Of a stretch of DNA of 64,000 nt, positions 16,717 through 26,094 are shown piece by piece (the first letter of the stretch is position 1; each line of letters opens with the position of its first letter). Location of the stretch: contig NZ_CP010849.1 in assembly GCF_000931445.1 (NCBI RefSeq), positions 2,480,001-2,544,000 of the forward strand, given 5' to 3'. The translations under genes and the position numbers were made by a program. The notes under the pieces are model-generated. The model worked only from the letters and a program-made list of their open reading frames with translations. It made no database searches and had not been told where the DNA came from. This DNA is from Streptomyces cyaneogriseus subsp. noncyanogenus. GTDB lineage: Bacteria; Actinomycetota; Actinomycetes; Streptomycetales; Streptomycetaceae.

Positions 16717-17511
16717 ATGACAGCCATCGCAGCGCAGACGGCCGCGGACAGCGGGGCCGCACCGCAGTGGATCAACGACCTCATGGACGCGCTGGGCGCG
16801 CCGGGCGCCGGCCTCGCCATCGCCCTGGAGAACCTCTTCCCTCCCCTGCCGAGCGAAGTGATCCTGCCGCTCGCCGGGTTCGCCGCGAGCTCCGGCCGGA
16901 TGGACCTGCCGGCCGTCCTGCTGTGGACGACGGCGGGTTCGGTGATCGGCGCGCTCGCCCTGTACGGGATCGGGGCGCTGCTGGGCCGTGACCGGACGGT
17001 GGCGATAGCGGGACGGCTGCCTCTGGTGAAGGTGGCGGACATAGAGAAGACGGAGGCGTGGTTCCTCCGGCACGGCACCAAGGCGGTGTTCTTCGGCCGG
17101 ATGATCCCGATCTTCCGGAGCCTGATCTCCGTGCCGGCCGGTGTCGAGCGGATGCGGCTGCCGGTCTTCCTGGCCCTGACCACGCTCGGCAGCGCGCTGT
17201 GGAACACCGCGTTCGTGCTCGCCGGATATGCGCTGGGCGACAACTGGTCCCAGGTCACGCACGTGGTCTCCGCGTACTCGAAGGTGGTCCTCGCGGTCGC
17301 GTTGCTGGCGGTGCTGGTCTTCGTCTGCATGCGTCTGCTGCGGCCGGGGGCCGGCCGGCGCAGGCGGGGCGGGCGCGGGCGGCCCGAGGACGGGCCGGTC
17401 GCGGAGGACGCCCCCGGCCCGGCGGAGGTCACCCGGCCGGGCGGGCCGCCCGCAGGAACTCGCGCAGGATCCGCTCCCCGGCCCATACCCCCCGCTCGGG
17501 CAGGGCGCTGA
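16717..17511 (+). CDS. DedA family membrane protein (second copy)
   Basis: 264 residues from ATG 16717. No Shine-Dalgarno; TAGCGT ends 7 nt before the ATG, so a leaderless mRNA is likely. DedA/VTT domain: ALENLFPPLPSEVILPLAGF, TAGSVIGALALYGIGALLG, then FFGRMIPIFRSLISVPAG with the conserved Arg residues and FVLAGYALGDNW. The C-terminal 55 residues are a basic, Gly/Arg/Pro-rich tail. The last 83 bp overlap the convergent HAD gene. Its shared control region with the two-component system suggests the kinase governs this envelope-lipid protein. Confidence 0.9.
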   Translation: MTAIAAQTAADSGAAPQWINDLMDALGAPGAGLAIALENLFPPLPSEVILPLAGFAASSGRMDLPAVLLWTTAGSVIGALALYGIGALLGRDRTVAIAGRLPLVKVADIEKTEAWFLRHGTKAVFFGRMIPIFRSLISVPAGVERMRLPVFLALTTLGSALWNTAFVLAGYALGDNWSQVTHVVSAYSKVVLAVALLAVLVFVCMRLLRPGAGRRRRGGRGRPEDGPVAEDAPGPAEVTRPGGPPAGTRAGSAPRPIPPARAGR

Positions 17512-18241
17512 TCGTCGGTGCCGTCCAGCCGGTGTCGGCCAGCTCGCCGTGGCCGGGGCGCCAGCCCCGGTCGGCGGCGAGCAGCAGGTCGGCGTCGAGG
17601 AGGGAGTCACCGGCCGCGAGGGTGAGGTCGGCGCCGGTGCGGCGGGCGACCTCCCGGACGGCGGCGCTCTTGGTGAGCGGCTTGGGGACGGCGTAGATCT
17701 TGCGGCCCTGGAGGGACACGGTCCAGCCGCGGTTCTCGGCCCACACGGCGAGTTCCTTCACCCAGTCCAGGGGCAGCAGTTCGCGTTCGACGACGAGGTA
17801 GGCGAAGAGGTCCTCGGCGATCCGGTGCTTGCGCACCCACACCGGGTCGGCGGCGGACCTGAGGTGCTCGCTCACCTCGGCCAGCGGGGCGCACTCGTCG
17901 GCCAGCCGGGCGGTCACCCGCGCGTGCCAGTCGGCGTCGGCGACCCCGTCCACCAGGAGGTGGCCGCCGTTGGCGCAGATCGCGTATGCCGGCGGGGGGC
18001 CGGGCAGGGTGATGCGGCGGTACTGCTCGCGCGTACGGGTCGTGGTGGGGACGAAGACGGCCGTGTCGCCGAGTTCGGCCAGGAGCCGGGCGGCGGTCTC
18101 GGTCAGGTACGACAGCGGCTTGCCGTCGTACACCTCCACGCACAGCAGCCGGGGCGCCCGCTCGTCGGGCACGGTCAGCGCCAGGGCGGCGGCGGAGTAG
18201 ATGAGCGTGCGGTCGAGGTCGCTGGCGACGAGCACCGGCAT
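17429..18241 (-). CDS. HAD-superfamily hydrolase of a Ter-associated biosynthetic module
   Basis: 270 residues from ATG 18241, whose A is shared with the upstream gene's TGA (ATGA coupling). Motif I ASDLDRTLIYS provides the nucleophile; TTRTREQYRRI, ICANGGHLL, KIYAVPKPLTKS (Lys) and LAAGDSLLDADLL (motif IV Asp pair) follow, in the Cof/SPP-like C2-cap order. It is predicted to dephosphorylate a small metabolite made by the neighbouring PRTase fusion and CitE-like lyase. The same trio is known next to tellurite-resistance genes. Substrate is unknown. Its 3' end overlaps the convergent DedA gene. Confidence 0.85.
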   Translation of the reverse strand: MPVLVASDLDRTLIYSAAALALTVPDERAPRLLCVEVYDGKPLSYLTETAARLLAELGDTAVFVPTTTRTREQYRRITLPGPPPAYAICANGGHLLVDGVADADWHARVTARLADECAPLAEVSEHLRSAADPVWVRKHRIAEDLFAYLVVERELLPLDWVKELAVWAENRGWTVSLQGRKIYAVPKPLTKSAAVREVARRTGADLTLAAGDSLLDADLLLAADRGWRPGHGELADTGWTAPTISALPERGVWAGERILREFLRAARPAG

Positions 18242-20769
18242 CAGGCGGTCACCGCCTTGCCGTCGGCGCCGGTCGCACCGCGCGTGTACTGGGGGTGGAT
18301 CAGGCCGACGCAGGTGTAGGGCAGGCCGGCGACCTCTTCCACGGGCACGCCCCGCTGGTCGGCCAGGAGACGTACGTGGTCCAGGTCGCTGCCGGCCCCG
18401 GCCCGCGCCAGGATCTTCCACGGCACCCGCCGCAGCAGCACCCGGGTGGTCTCGCCGACGCCCGGCTTGACGAGGTTGACATCGGGGATGCCGTACTCCT
18501 CGCTGATGCGTTCCACCGCGGCCCAGCCCGCCCAGGTGGGTTCCCGGTCGGCGCCGAGCAGTTCCCCGGCCCGGGTGGCGACGGTGTCCGCGACCTCGGT
18601 GAAGCGTGCGGAGACGGCGTCGAGGAAGGCCACCGACAGATCGGCGCCGGCGAGTTCGCGGTAGAACTTCGCGCCGTGGAAGTCGTGCGGGCCGACGAGG
18701 TCGGCGCGGAGCACGGTGCGGGATATCAGGCCCGAGACGGTGGAGTTGAGGCACGCGGAGGGGATGAGGAAGTCCTCGCGGGTGCCGTAGGTGCGCACGC
18801 AGGAGCCGGGATCGGCCAGGACGGCGATCTCGGGGCTGAATCCGGTGATGCCGTCCGAGATCTCGAAGTCGCGCAGCGCGGCGGCGAGTTCCCGGGTGAT
18901 GGCGCCCTTGCCGGTCCAGCCGTCGACGAAGACGACGTCGGCGGGGTCGTGGCGGTCGGCGAGCCAGCGCAGCGCGTTGGCGTCGATGCCGCGCCCTCGG
19001 ACGATCGACACGGCGTAGTGAGGGAGGTCGAGGCCGTGGCGGAACCGCGCCCAGCGGCGCATCAGGATGCCGACCGGGGTGCCGGCGCGGGCGAGGGAGA
19101 CCAGGACGGGGCGGGGGGACCGCTCGGCGAGCACGATCTCGGTGACGGTGCCGACGGCCTGCGCGAGCCGTGCGGCGGACTCCCGCAGCGCCGCGTGGAA
19201 GAGTTCCTGGTACTGCTCGCTCGGCTGGTACTCCACCGGCAGGGACTCCGCGTAGTGCGCGCCGCCGCTCTGGATGGCCTCCTCGCGCTCCTCGGTCGGC
19301 GCCTCCAGGGTCACGTCCGAGAGGTCCTGGAGCAGCCAGCCGACCTCGTCGGGCGCGTACGAGGAGAAGGCGGGGCCGCGGAGGGGCTCGGGCAGCATGG
19401 CGGGCCTTTCGGGCGCGTGCGGGGGCGCGGGGACGTACGAGGGCACGACCGCGAGCCTGACGTGCGGGACGTGGGCGGCGAGCTGGGCCAGCAGGCCGTC
19501 GGGCGCGTGCAGGGCGGGCGTGTCGGCGGCCGAGTCGACGACGGCGACGACGGTGTCGAAGCCGGCGCCCGCCACGTTGTAGGCGTAGCGCTCGCCGGGG
19601 CCGTCGGCGGGGTCGTCGTGGGCGGGGAAGACCAGGCGGGTGCGTATCGCGTAGCCGGGATCGTCCACGGCGAGGACGGGCGAGCGGGTGGTGGTGGAGT
19701 AGCGCACCTCGGCGCTGACGGTCCGCTCCAGCTCGCAGGCGAGCCGCAGCGGCGCGTACATCAGCTCCTCGCACCCGAGGACGAGGATCCGGCGGGCGCC
19801 GTGGGGCAGCGCGCCGGCGATACGGGCGGCCATGGCGGGCAGGGCGTTCTCCAGCCGCGCCCGGTGGGCGGGGGTGAACCCGTGCCGCCCGCCGTCGGGC
19901 AGTCCCGGGGGCCAGCGCAGGTCGATGCGGGGGACGGGCCGGGCGGCCGGCCCGGCCGGATCTGCGGCGCCGTCCCGCGTCCCGGGCATCGCCGGCTCGT
20001 GCCGGGCCACCAGCCGCTGCCCCGCGGCCAGCACGTCCGCGGGCAGGCGGACCGTGCCGGAGGCGGACGTGACCAGGTCCACCCGGGCGCCGATCTCGCG
20101 GGCGAAGTCGCCCAGGCGGCCGGTGTCGGCGGGCGAGCGCATGTCCACCAGGGCCACCACGACGTACCGCTTGCGGGGGTAGCGCTCGTGGAGGGCGCGG
20201 ATGGTGTTGAGCACCGTGTTGCCCGTGGAGAACTCGTCGTCGACCAGGACCAGCGGCCCGGAGCCGGCCAGCAGCGCCGGGTCCTCGGGCAGCAGCAGAT
20301 GGGAGGTCGCGTGGGAGTGGGACTCCTCGAAGCCGCCCGCCCGGGCGACCCCGGCGACCGGGCGGCGGGTGGAGTGCAGGCAGGGGGCGGTGCCCAGTCC
20401 GTCGGCGACCGAGTGGCCGAGGCCGGTGGCGGTCTCCGCGTAGCCGAGGACGAGGGCCGTGCCGGCTTCCTCGGCGCCCAGCAGCTCGCGTACGCGCCCC
20501 CCGAGGGCGAAGCCGTGGCCGTAGACCACGGAAGGGGACTGCGGGACGTGTTTGCCCAGCACGTTGGAGACGAGCAGGTGGGCCCGCTTGGGGTTGCGGC
20601 GCAGGGCGAGCCCCAGCAGGTCGGTGAGCCCCTCGTCGCCGGTCAGCTCCACACCGAGCCGCTCGGCGACCCAGCTCCCGGTCCACACCTCGCCGCGCCG
20701 CCCGGCGCGCGCCTCCTCGTCCATGCTCCCGTGTCTCCCGTCGTCCACCGCGTCCACTGCGTCGTTCAT
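18241..20769 (-). CDS. PRTase-TRSP-StiP fusion protein of a Ter-associated module
   Basis: 842 residues from ATG 20769 (AAGGAA upstream). Three regions are visible. A phosphoribosyltransferase (about 30-250) has the PRPP loop VLVDDEFSTGNTVLN at 174-188. A TRSP domain (about 325-460) contains the TTTRSPVLAVDD signature. A StiP-like C-terminal region (about 470-840) carries GGAHYAESLPVEYQPS, the second PRPP-loop-like VVFVDGWTGKGAI and SACLNSTVSG with a candidate catalytic Cys (residue 673). PRTase_2/TRSP and StiP are often separate proteins in Ter systems, and here they are one chain. It is cotranscribed with the lyase upstream (13-bp gap) and HAD downstream (ATGA overlap). Predicted role: building or salvaging a nucleoside-like metabolite. 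Confidence 0.88.
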   Translation of the reverse strand: MNDAVDAVDDGRHGSMDEEARAGRRGEVWTGSWVAERLGVELTGDEGLTDLLGLALRRNPKRAHLLVSNVLGKHVPQSPSVVYGHGFALGGRVRELLGAEEAGTALVLGYAETATGLGHSVADGLGTAPCLHSTRRPVAGVARAGGFEESHSHATSHLLLPEDPALLAGSGPLVLVDDEFSTGNTVLNTIRALHERYPRKRYVVVALVDMRSPADTGRLGDFAREIGARVDLVTSASGTVRLPADVLAAGQRLVARHEPAMPGTRDGAADPAGPAARPVPRIDLRWPPGLPDGGRHGFTPAHRARLENALPAMAARIAGALPHGARRILVLGCEELMYAPLRLACELERTVSAEVRYSTTTRSPVLAVDDPGYAIRTRLVFPAHDDPADGPGERYAYNVAGAGFDTVVAVVDSAADTPALHAPDGLLAQLAAHVPHVRLAVVPSYVPAPPHAPERPAMLPEPLRGPAFSSYAPDEVGWLLQDLSDVTLEAPTEEREEAIQSGGAHYAESLPVEYQPSEQYQELFHAALRESAARLAQAVGTVTEIVLAERSPRPVLVSLARAGTPVGILMRRWARFRHGLDLPHYAVSIVRGRGIDANALRWLADRHDPADVVFVDGWTGKGAITRELAAALRDFEISDGITGFSPEIAVLADPGSCVRTYGTREDFLIPSACLNSTVSGLISRTVLRADLVGPHDFHGAKFYRELAGADLSVAFLDAVSARFTEVADTVATRAGELLGADREPTWAGWAAVERISEEYGIPDVNLVKPGVGETTRVLLRRVPWKILARAGAGSDLDHVRLLADQRGVPVEEVAGLPYTCVGLIHPQYTRGATGADGKAVTA

Positions 20770-20782
20770 GAATTCCTTGCGT

Positions 20783-21949
20783 TCAGTCGGGCAGGCCCGC
20801 GGCGAGCAGCTCCACGAAGCCGATGTCCTCGTTGGCCACGCCGAAGACCTCGGCGCGCAGCAGTGTCCGCTCCGCCCAGGCGCGGTGCGGTTTCACCTCG
20901 TTCATCTTGTTCGTGTAGGCCGACCTCAGTACACCCCCGCCGCAGCGCTCGGGCTTGAGGATGTCCTGGGCGTCGCTGAACTCCTCGTGGCTGACCACGG
21001 ACAGCGCGTGCACGGGCAGCACGTGGGAGGGGTGGATGCAGGTCTTGCCCAGCAGGCCGTTGGCGTGGTCCAGGGAGATCTCCCGCAGCAGGCCGTCCAT
21101 GGCGTGCTCGATCAGCCGCGTGCGCAGTTCCGCGGCCTGCACCTGGAGGAAGGGACTCTGCCGCAGCTGCGGTTTGAACATGCGCTCCTGGACCCGGAAG
21201 TACTCCCACACCGGACCGGTCACGGTGAAGCCGGTGCCGTCGGCCCGGCCCAGCATGTTGACCACGTCGGCGATCACGGAGGCGACGATCTGCACGTCGT
21301 AGGCGGTCATGTCGGGGCCCCGGCGCAGCCCGTAGGAGGAGCAGAAGTCGGTCACGCCCAGGCGCAGCGCGAGGACCCGGTCGCGGTGCCTGTCCACCGC
21401 GCGGAAGATGCCCTCCAGGGTCTGTACGCGCGTCTCCCGGTACAGCAGCTCCGGCGACTCCAGCACCGGCATGGCGAACAGCCGCCGCCCGCACTCCGCC
21501 TCCGCGGCGGAGAGGGCGGCCAGGAAGGGAGCGCCGCGCTCCTCGGTGAATTTGGGCAGTACGAATCCGGACAGCGTCCGCACGGCCGGTCCGAGGCGGC
21601 GGACGAGGTCCGGTATCTGCTCGGGCGCGCGGACCCGGACGAACAGCAGGGGCAGGTCGGCTCCGGGGCGACGGGCGAGGTCGGTGAGCTGCCGTACGAG
21701 GTTCTCCTCCCCGGCCGGCACCTCGGCGTCGTCGATCGAGTCCTCCAGGCACAGCACCATCGAGACCACGCCGCGCCCGGCCTGCTTGAGGACGTCCTCG
21801 GCGAGCCGCGGCCGGGTGGCCGGGCTGTACAGCGTGGCGCCGAGGGCGACGGAGAGCAGCCGGGCCGGGGAGTCCGCGCTGAACTCGCACGGCTCCTGGT
21901 GGAAGAGGCGCTTCCGCACCTCGGGGGCGATGTGCCCGAAATGACGCAT
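20783..21949 (-). CDS. HpcH/HpaI-CitE-like C-C bond lyase of the Ter-associated module
   Basis: 388 residues from ATG 21949, preceded by GGGGGAGAATAT. TIM-barrel lyase of the citrate-lyase-beta/malyl-CoA lyase superfamily, in the Ter-linked C-C_Bond_Lyase branch. Visible elements: LGATLYSPATRP at the start of the barrel, VVSMVLCLEDSIDDAEV with the metal/substrate acids, FVLPKFTEERG, MPVLESPELLYRE and GKTCIHPSHVLPVH near the end. First gene of a three-gene operon with the PRTase fusion and HAD hydrolase, divergent from terD at 22148. Expected to cleave or form a C-C bond in the unknown metabolite. Confidence 0.87.
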   Translation of the reverse strand: MRHFGHIAPEVRKRLFHQEPCEFSADSPARLLSVALGATLYSPATRPRLAEDVLKQAGRGVVSMVLCLEDSIDDAEVPAGEENLVRQLTDLARRPGADLPLLFVRVRAPEQIPDLVRRLGPAVRTLSGFVLPKFTEERGAPFLAALSAAEAECGRRLFAMPVLESPELLYRETRVQTLEGIFRAVDRHRDRVLALRLGVTDFCSSYGLRRGPDMTAYDVQIVASVIADVVNMLGRADGTGFTVTGPVWEYFRVQERMFKPQLRQSPFLQVQAAELRTRLIEHAMDGLLREISLDHANGLLGKTCIHPSHVLPVHALSVVSHEEFSDAQDILKPERCGGGVLRSAYTNKMNEVKPHRAWAERTLLRAEVFGVANEDIGFVELLAAGLPD

Positions 21950-22147
21950 ATATTCTCCCCCGTGGGATCTGGGCGACCTGTGAGCCGTCCGAAGGTGGCC
22001 GGTAATAGTACGTAGAGATCCATGTCGCGGGTTCCCGCCCGGCGTGAATTTCCGGTGTCCCCGTCATGTCGGCGGTGCGGGCGGCGGCCGTCGGCCCCTT
22101 TCGGGTACCCGCCCCCGCGTTGTCGTGCCCAGGACCGAGAGGGCAGG

Positions 22148-23149
22148 ATGACTCGCATGACGCACGCCATGCTGAAGGGGTCGAACGTCCCGCTGGAAGC
22201 CACGACGGTGCGCGCCGTGCTGCGCTGGACGCCCGGGCAGGGGATTCCCGACGTCGACGCCTCCGCGCTGCTCCTCGGCCCCGACGACCGCGTGCGCAGC
22301 GACGAGGACTTCGTCTTCTACAACCAGCCCCGGCACCCCTCGGGGAAGGTCTGGCGGCTCGGCCAGAAGCGCGTCGCCGAGGGCCTGACCGACACGATCC
22401 AGACAGATCTGCTCGGTGTCGAGCCCGCCGTGCGACGGATCCTGCTGGTCGCCTCGGCGGACGGTGTCCCCTTCGACCGGGTCCGGGATCTGCGCATCCT
22501 GCTGTACGACGCGGCAGCCGCCGACGCCGAGCCGCTCGCGTACTTCGAGGTCAAGCCGGAGACGGGCGAGGAGACCGCGCTGATCTGCGGAGAGCTGTAC
22601 CGGCGCGGGGAGGCCTGGAAGTTCCGCGCCCTGGGTGAGGGGTACTCCAACGGGCTGGAGGGCCTGGCGACCGACTTCGGCATCTCGGTGGACGGGTCGG
22701 AGGCGGCGCAGGAGCCCCCGGCGGCGGTCCCGCCGACAGCCGCCCATCCCACGGAACCGCGGACGCCGGCGCCCGCGGCGCCCCGGGCGCCCGAGCCGAC
22801 CGCGCCCACGGCCCCCGTACCGCCTCCGCCGCCGGTGCCGCCCGCCGTCCCGGCGCAGACCGCGGCGACGGTCTCCCGTCCGCTGCCCCCGGAGCAGCCG
22901 CCCGGCGTGCCCACCCAGCCGGCGTACGGCTATCCGCAGCGGCCCCCGGCCGCGCCTCCGGCCTACGGCTACCCGCAAGCGACCGGGGCGCCCGCGTACG
23001 GCTACCCCCAGGCGCCCGCCGCGGCGGGCGCGACCGGCGCACCGTCGGGCTACGGCTATCCGCCCCCGTCCGTCCCGCCCCCGGCCGCCCCGGTCCCGGA
23101 CCCCGACTTCCGGCTCCCGCCGCAGGGCCCGCAGTTCATCGGACGCTAG
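22148..23149 (+). CDS. terD: TerD-family stress protein with YGYPQ-repeat tail
   Basis: 333 residues from ATG 22148 (GAGAGGG upstream); ATG 22157 ([13 protein letters not shown], with AGGA 8 nt away) is equally possible. TerD domain (about 5-185): [47 protein letters not shown] and the closing [19 protein letters not shown]. It lacks the acidic [12 protein letters not shown] loop seen in the two TerD proteins at 25420 and 26095, so calcium binding may differ. The tail is Pro/Ala-rich with four to five YGYP[QP] units. It is divergent from the CitE-like operon. Confidence 0.9.
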   Translation: MTRMTHAMLKGSNVPLEATTVRAVLRWTPGQGIPDVDASALLLGPDDRVRSDEDFVFYNQPRHPSGKVWRLGQKRVAEGLTDTIQTDLLGVEPAVRRILLVASADGVPFDRVRDLRILLYDAAAADAEPLAYFEVKPETGEETALICGELYRRGEAWKFRALGEGYSNGLEGLATDFGISVDGSEAAQEPPAAVPPTAAHPTEPRTPAPAAPRAPEPTAPTAPVPPPPPVPPAVPAQTAATVSRPLPPEQPPGVPTQPAYGYPQRPPAAPPAYGYPQATGAPAYGYPQAPAAAGATGAPSGYGYPPPSVPPPAAPVPDPDFRLPPQGPQFIGR

Positions 23150-23270
23150 TGCCTGCGAGCACGTCCCGGGACGGGCACCGCCGCCCGGCGTGACGCACCG
23201 GCCCGGCGGCACCGCAGGCCCCCCGGGGCGCCGGACACCTCAGGGGGCGGCGCGCACCGCCCGTCCGGGC

Positions 23271-24005
23271 TCAGCGCACCTTCGTCTTGTAGCCCCGGCC
23301 CCACTGGAGCCCCCACCCGTACAGCCGGTCCAGCTCGCCCTGGAAGCCGTACACGAACTTCACCTCGCGGCGGACGACGATCTCGCCCTTGACGTTCTCG
23401 ATCATCACGACGGCACAGGAGCGGGCCTGCGGCTGCCGTTCGTCGATGCCGATCTCGATGCGGGGGCCGTTGCTCGGGTAGAGCGTGACGATGGCGTGCG
23501 TGCGGTCGAAGGCGGGCGTCTGGTCGTAGATGTAGGCGAAGACCAGGAGCCGCTTGATGGCGTCCCGGTGGTCGAGGTTGACGTAGATCGTCTCACCGGT
23601 CCCCGAGCCGAACCGGTCGTCGCCGCTGAGCTTCACGTACGGCGGTGCGTTGACGTCGCCGAAGTAGCCGCCGAGCGGCTGGACCACGCCCTTGGAGCCG
23701 TCCTGGAGCTCGTAGAGGCAGCCGAGGTCGAGGTCGACGTCGACCATGCTCTGGCTGTGCCCGAGGACCTCGGGCGGCTTCAGTGCCTTGAGGGGATGGC
23801 GCAGCAGGCTCTCGCGCTGGGAGCCGGTGATGTCGGAGGTCCGCATCCGCCAGGCCAGGTTGATGCGCAGATGACCGGTGGCCGCGCCCTGTTTGGTCAG
23901 GGAGACCTGGCCGTGCCGTTTGGTCAGTTCGATGGCGTTGGTGGCCGCGCTGCCCGAGTCGAACTCGGTCCCGCGACCGCGCCACAGCCCGTCCAGAAAG
24001 CCCAT
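23271..24005 (-). CDS. TerA-like protein of the TerD superfamily
   Basis: 244 residues from ATG 24005, behind GGTAGGGGCGGGA; longer frames lack a start context. It begins MGFLDGLWRGRG, followed by a TerD-like beta-sandwich: GCLYELQDGSKGVVQPLG, TIYVNLDHRDAIKRLLVF, FVYGFQGELDRLYGWGLQW. The arrangement matches COG4110/TerA-type stress proteins more than canonical TerD. It is cytoplasmic and probably binds metal together with TerD partners. Separated from the downstream-facing terD at 22148 by about 120 bp (convergent), and 214 bp from the DUF475 gene. Exact subfamily name is uncertain. Confidence 0.82.
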   Translation of the reverse strand: MGFLDGLWRGRGTEFDSGSAATNAIELTKRHGQVSLTKQGAATGHLRINLAWRMRTSDITGSQRESLLRHPLKALKPPEVLGHSQSMVDVDLDLGCLYELQDGSKGVVQPLGGYFGDVNAPPYVKLSGDDRFGSGTGETIYVNLDHRDAIKRLLVFAYIYDQTPAFDRTHAIVTLYPSNGPRIEIGIDERQPQARSCAVVMIENVKGEIVVRREVKFVYGFQGELDRLYGWGLQWGRGYKTKVR

Positions 24006-24098
24006 TCCCGCCCCTACCTTCGCCAGATCGCGGGCCCGCGGCCCGCCTGCACTTCGTGGCCGCGGGGCGGCACGCGCCCCGCAGCCCCGGACGCCGAC

Positions 24099-24135
24099 GG
24101 GGCGGCCGCGAGGAGTCGTCCTCGACGGCCGCCCC
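24099..24135 (-). terminator. Terminator after the DUF475 gene
   Basis: GGGGCGGCCG (24099-24108) and CGGCCGCCCC (24126-24135) enclose a second stem CGAGGA/TCCTCG with loop GTCG, with one bulged A. It lies about 85 nt downstream of the DUF475 stop on the minus strand, before the TerA-like gene. Confidence 0.65.
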
Positions 24136-24219
24136 GCACAGAGCGTTCCCTCACCCGGGCCCGGTTCACACCGGCGGCCGCGGCTCACCGGAGCTGAACC
24201 GGTCCCGGATGCGACAGCC

Positions 24220-25362
24220 TCACACTCCGGAGGAGACCTCCGCCTTGTCACCGGAGCCGTCCGCCTCGGCCCGCGCGAGCGCGCGGTTGCGGCGCACGGA
24301 GGACCAGAAGGAGGCACCGATCAGGACGACGCCGATCAGGCCGGTGATGAACTCGTTGATCTCGTACTGGATGGTGACCAGCAGGACCAGGGCGAGGGCG
24401 CCGATGGCGTAGTGGGCGCCGTGCTCCAGGTAGACGTAGTCGTCCAGGGTGCCCTCGCGGACCAGGTAGACGGTGAGGGACCGGACGTACATGGCGCCGA
24501 TGCCCAGGCCCAGCGCCATCAGCACGATGTCGTTGGTGATGGCGAAGGCGCCGATCACGCCGTCGAAGGAGAAGGAGGCGTCCAGGACCTCCAGGTAGAG
24601 GAACATGAAGAACGCGGCCTTGCCGGCCAGGGCGACCGCCGAGCGCGGCTTGCCGACGCGCACCGCCTCTTCCTCGGCCTCGTGCTCACGCTCCTCCTCC
24701 TCTTCGAGCTTGTCCTCGAAGTAGCCGGAGAGACCGCCGACGATCATGTAGGTGATCAGGCCGGCGATGCCGGACAGCAGGACCGTCTCCGCCTTGTCCA
24801 CATGGGCGCCGCCGTGCTGGTGGGCGTGGGCGCCGAAGGTCGTCGCGGAGATGAGCAGCACGATCAGGGCGATGCAGACCGACAGCATGTCGACCTTGCC
24901 CAGCTTGGCCAGCGGGCGCTCCAGCCAGCCCAGCCACTTGATGTCCCGGTCCTCGAAGATGAAGTCCAGGAAGATCATCAGCAGGAACATACCGCCGAAG
25001 GCGGCGATCGACGGGTGGGCGTCGGTGACCAGTTCCTGGTAGCGGTCCTTGTCGGTGAGCGCGAGGTCCACCGCCTCGATCGGACCGAGCTGCGCGCTGA
25101 TCGCGACGATCACGACGGGGAAGACCAGCCGCATACCGAAGACGGCGATCAGGATGCCGATCGTGAGGAAGATCTTCTGCCAGAAGGCATTCATCTTCTT
25201 CAGGATTCCGGCGTTGACGACCGCGTTGTCGAAGGACAGCGAGATCTCGAGGACGGAGAGGATCGCCACGACACCGAAGGCGGCCCACCCCCCGTACAAG
25301 ACCGCCGCGACAAGGCCGAGCGCGGTGACCGCGAACGACCAGCCGAAGGTTTTCAGAACCAC
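24220..25362 (-). CDS. DUF475/TerC-type integral membrane protein
   Basis: 380 residues from GTG 25362. About nine hydrophobic segments carry duplicated TerC-like signatures: SVLEISLSFDNAVVNAGIL in the first half and EVLDASFSFDGVIGAF in the second, with the FDNAV/FDGV acids inside the membrane as in TerC and cation exporters. A charged cytoplasmic loop (EDKLEEEEEREHEAEEE) separates the halves. In Ter systems such proteins form a membrane complex with TerD proteins that handles metal ions or oxidants. It lies 57 bp downstream of a terD gene on the same strand, so they are probably cotranscribed. Confidence 0.9.
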   Translation of the reverse strand: MVLKTFGWSFAVTALGLVAAVLYGGWAAFGVVAILSVLEISLSFDNAVVNAGILKKMNAFWQKIFLTIGILIAVFGMRLVFPVVIVAISAQLGPIEAVDLALTDKDRYQELVTDAHPSIAAFGGMFLLMIFLDFIFEDRDIKWLGWLERPLAKLGKVDMLSVCIALIVLLISATTFGAHAHQHGGAHVDKAETVLLSGIAGLITYMIVGGLSGYFEDKLEEEEEREHEAEEEAVRVGKPRSAVALAGKAAFFMFLYLEVLDASFSFDGVIGAFAITNDIVLMALGLGIGAMYVRSLTVYLVREGTLDDYVYLEHGAHYAIGALALVLLVTIQYEINEFITGLIGVVLIGASFWSSVRRNRALARAEADGSGDKAEVSSGV

Positions 25363-25419
25363 TGGCTACCCAATCCCTTGTGTACGGGCCTACGGGCCTC
25401 CCCCGCGCCGTACCCGGCT

Positions 25420-25995
25420 TTACGAAACGTTGACTCCGAAGTCTAGAGCGATGCCCCGCAGGCCGGACGCGTACCCCTGTCCCACCGCCCGGAACTTCCA
25501 TTCGCCCTGGCGGCGGTAGAGCTCGCCGAAGATCATCGCGGTCTCGGTGGAGGCGTCCTCGCTCAGGTCGTAGCGGGCGAGTTCCCGGCCGTCGGCCTGG
25601 TCGACGACCCGGATGAAGGCGTTGGCGACCTGCCCGAAGGTCTGCCCGCGCTCGTCGGCCATGTGGATGGAGACCGGGAAGACGATCCGGTCGCACCGGT
25701 CGGGCACCCGGGACAGGTCGACCAGGATCGACTCGTCGTCGCCGTCGCCCTCGCCGGTGAGGTTGTCGCCGGTGTGCTCGACGGAGCCGTCCGGGCTGGT
25801 GAGCTGGTTGTAGAAGACGAACCACTCGTCGCCCAGCACCCGGCCGCCGCCGCAGACCAGGGCGCTGGCGTCCAGGTCGAAGGGGGCCCCAGTGGTGGAG
25901 CGCGCGTCCCAGCCGAGGCCGACCATCACCCGGGTGAGGTCCGGCGCGGCCTTGGACAGGGAGACGTTGCCTCCCTTGGCGAGCGTGACGCCCAT
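25420..25995 (-). CDS. terD: TerD-family stress protein
   Basis: 191 residues from ATG 25995 (GGGAGGGG 9 nt upstream), the canonical TerD start [15 protein letters not shown]. The single beta-sandwich domain has [19 protein letters not shown], then the calcium-binding acidic loop [15 protein letters not shown], the core [18 protein letters not shown] and the closing [18 protein letters not shown]. It is cytoplasmic, expected to bind Ca2+ and to cooperate with the DUF475/TerC-type protein just downstream. It is a close tandem paralogue of the 191-residue TerD at 26095, separated from it by a terminator-like hairpin. Confidence 0.95.
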   Translation of the reverse strand: MGVTLAKGGNVSLSKAAPDLTRVMVGLGWDARSTTGAPFDLDASALVCGGGRVLGDEWFVFYNQLTSPDGSVEHTGDNLTGEGDGDDESILVDLSRVPDRCDRIVFPVSIHMADERGQTFGQVANAFIRVVDQADGRELARYDLSEDASTETAMIFGELYRRQGEWKFRAVGQGYASGLRGIALDFGVNVS

Positions 25996-26037
25996 GTCTG
26001 CTGTCCCCTCCCGTGCGCTGCTTCCTGGTCTCTTACG

Positions 26038-26073
26038 CGTCCGGCGCCGCACGCAAACGCGCGGCGCCGGACG
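26038..26073 (-). terminator. Hairpin between the two tandem terD genes
   Basis: CGTCCGGCGCCGC (26038-26050) and GCGGCGCCGGACG (26061-26073) form a perfect 13-bp stem with a 10-nt loop, 21 nt after the upstream terD stop. It likely stops or attenuates read-through into the second terD. Confidence 0.7.
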
Positions 26074-26094
26074 GTCGGGCGGACGGACCGGGCG

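Noticed and set aside
18242..20686. Upstream extension of the HAD frame to a 1085-codon open frame
   Set aside because: Upstream of ATG 18241 the frame is Arg/Pro/Ala-rich and overlaps the PRTase fusion in another frame; ATGA coupling gives the real HAD start.
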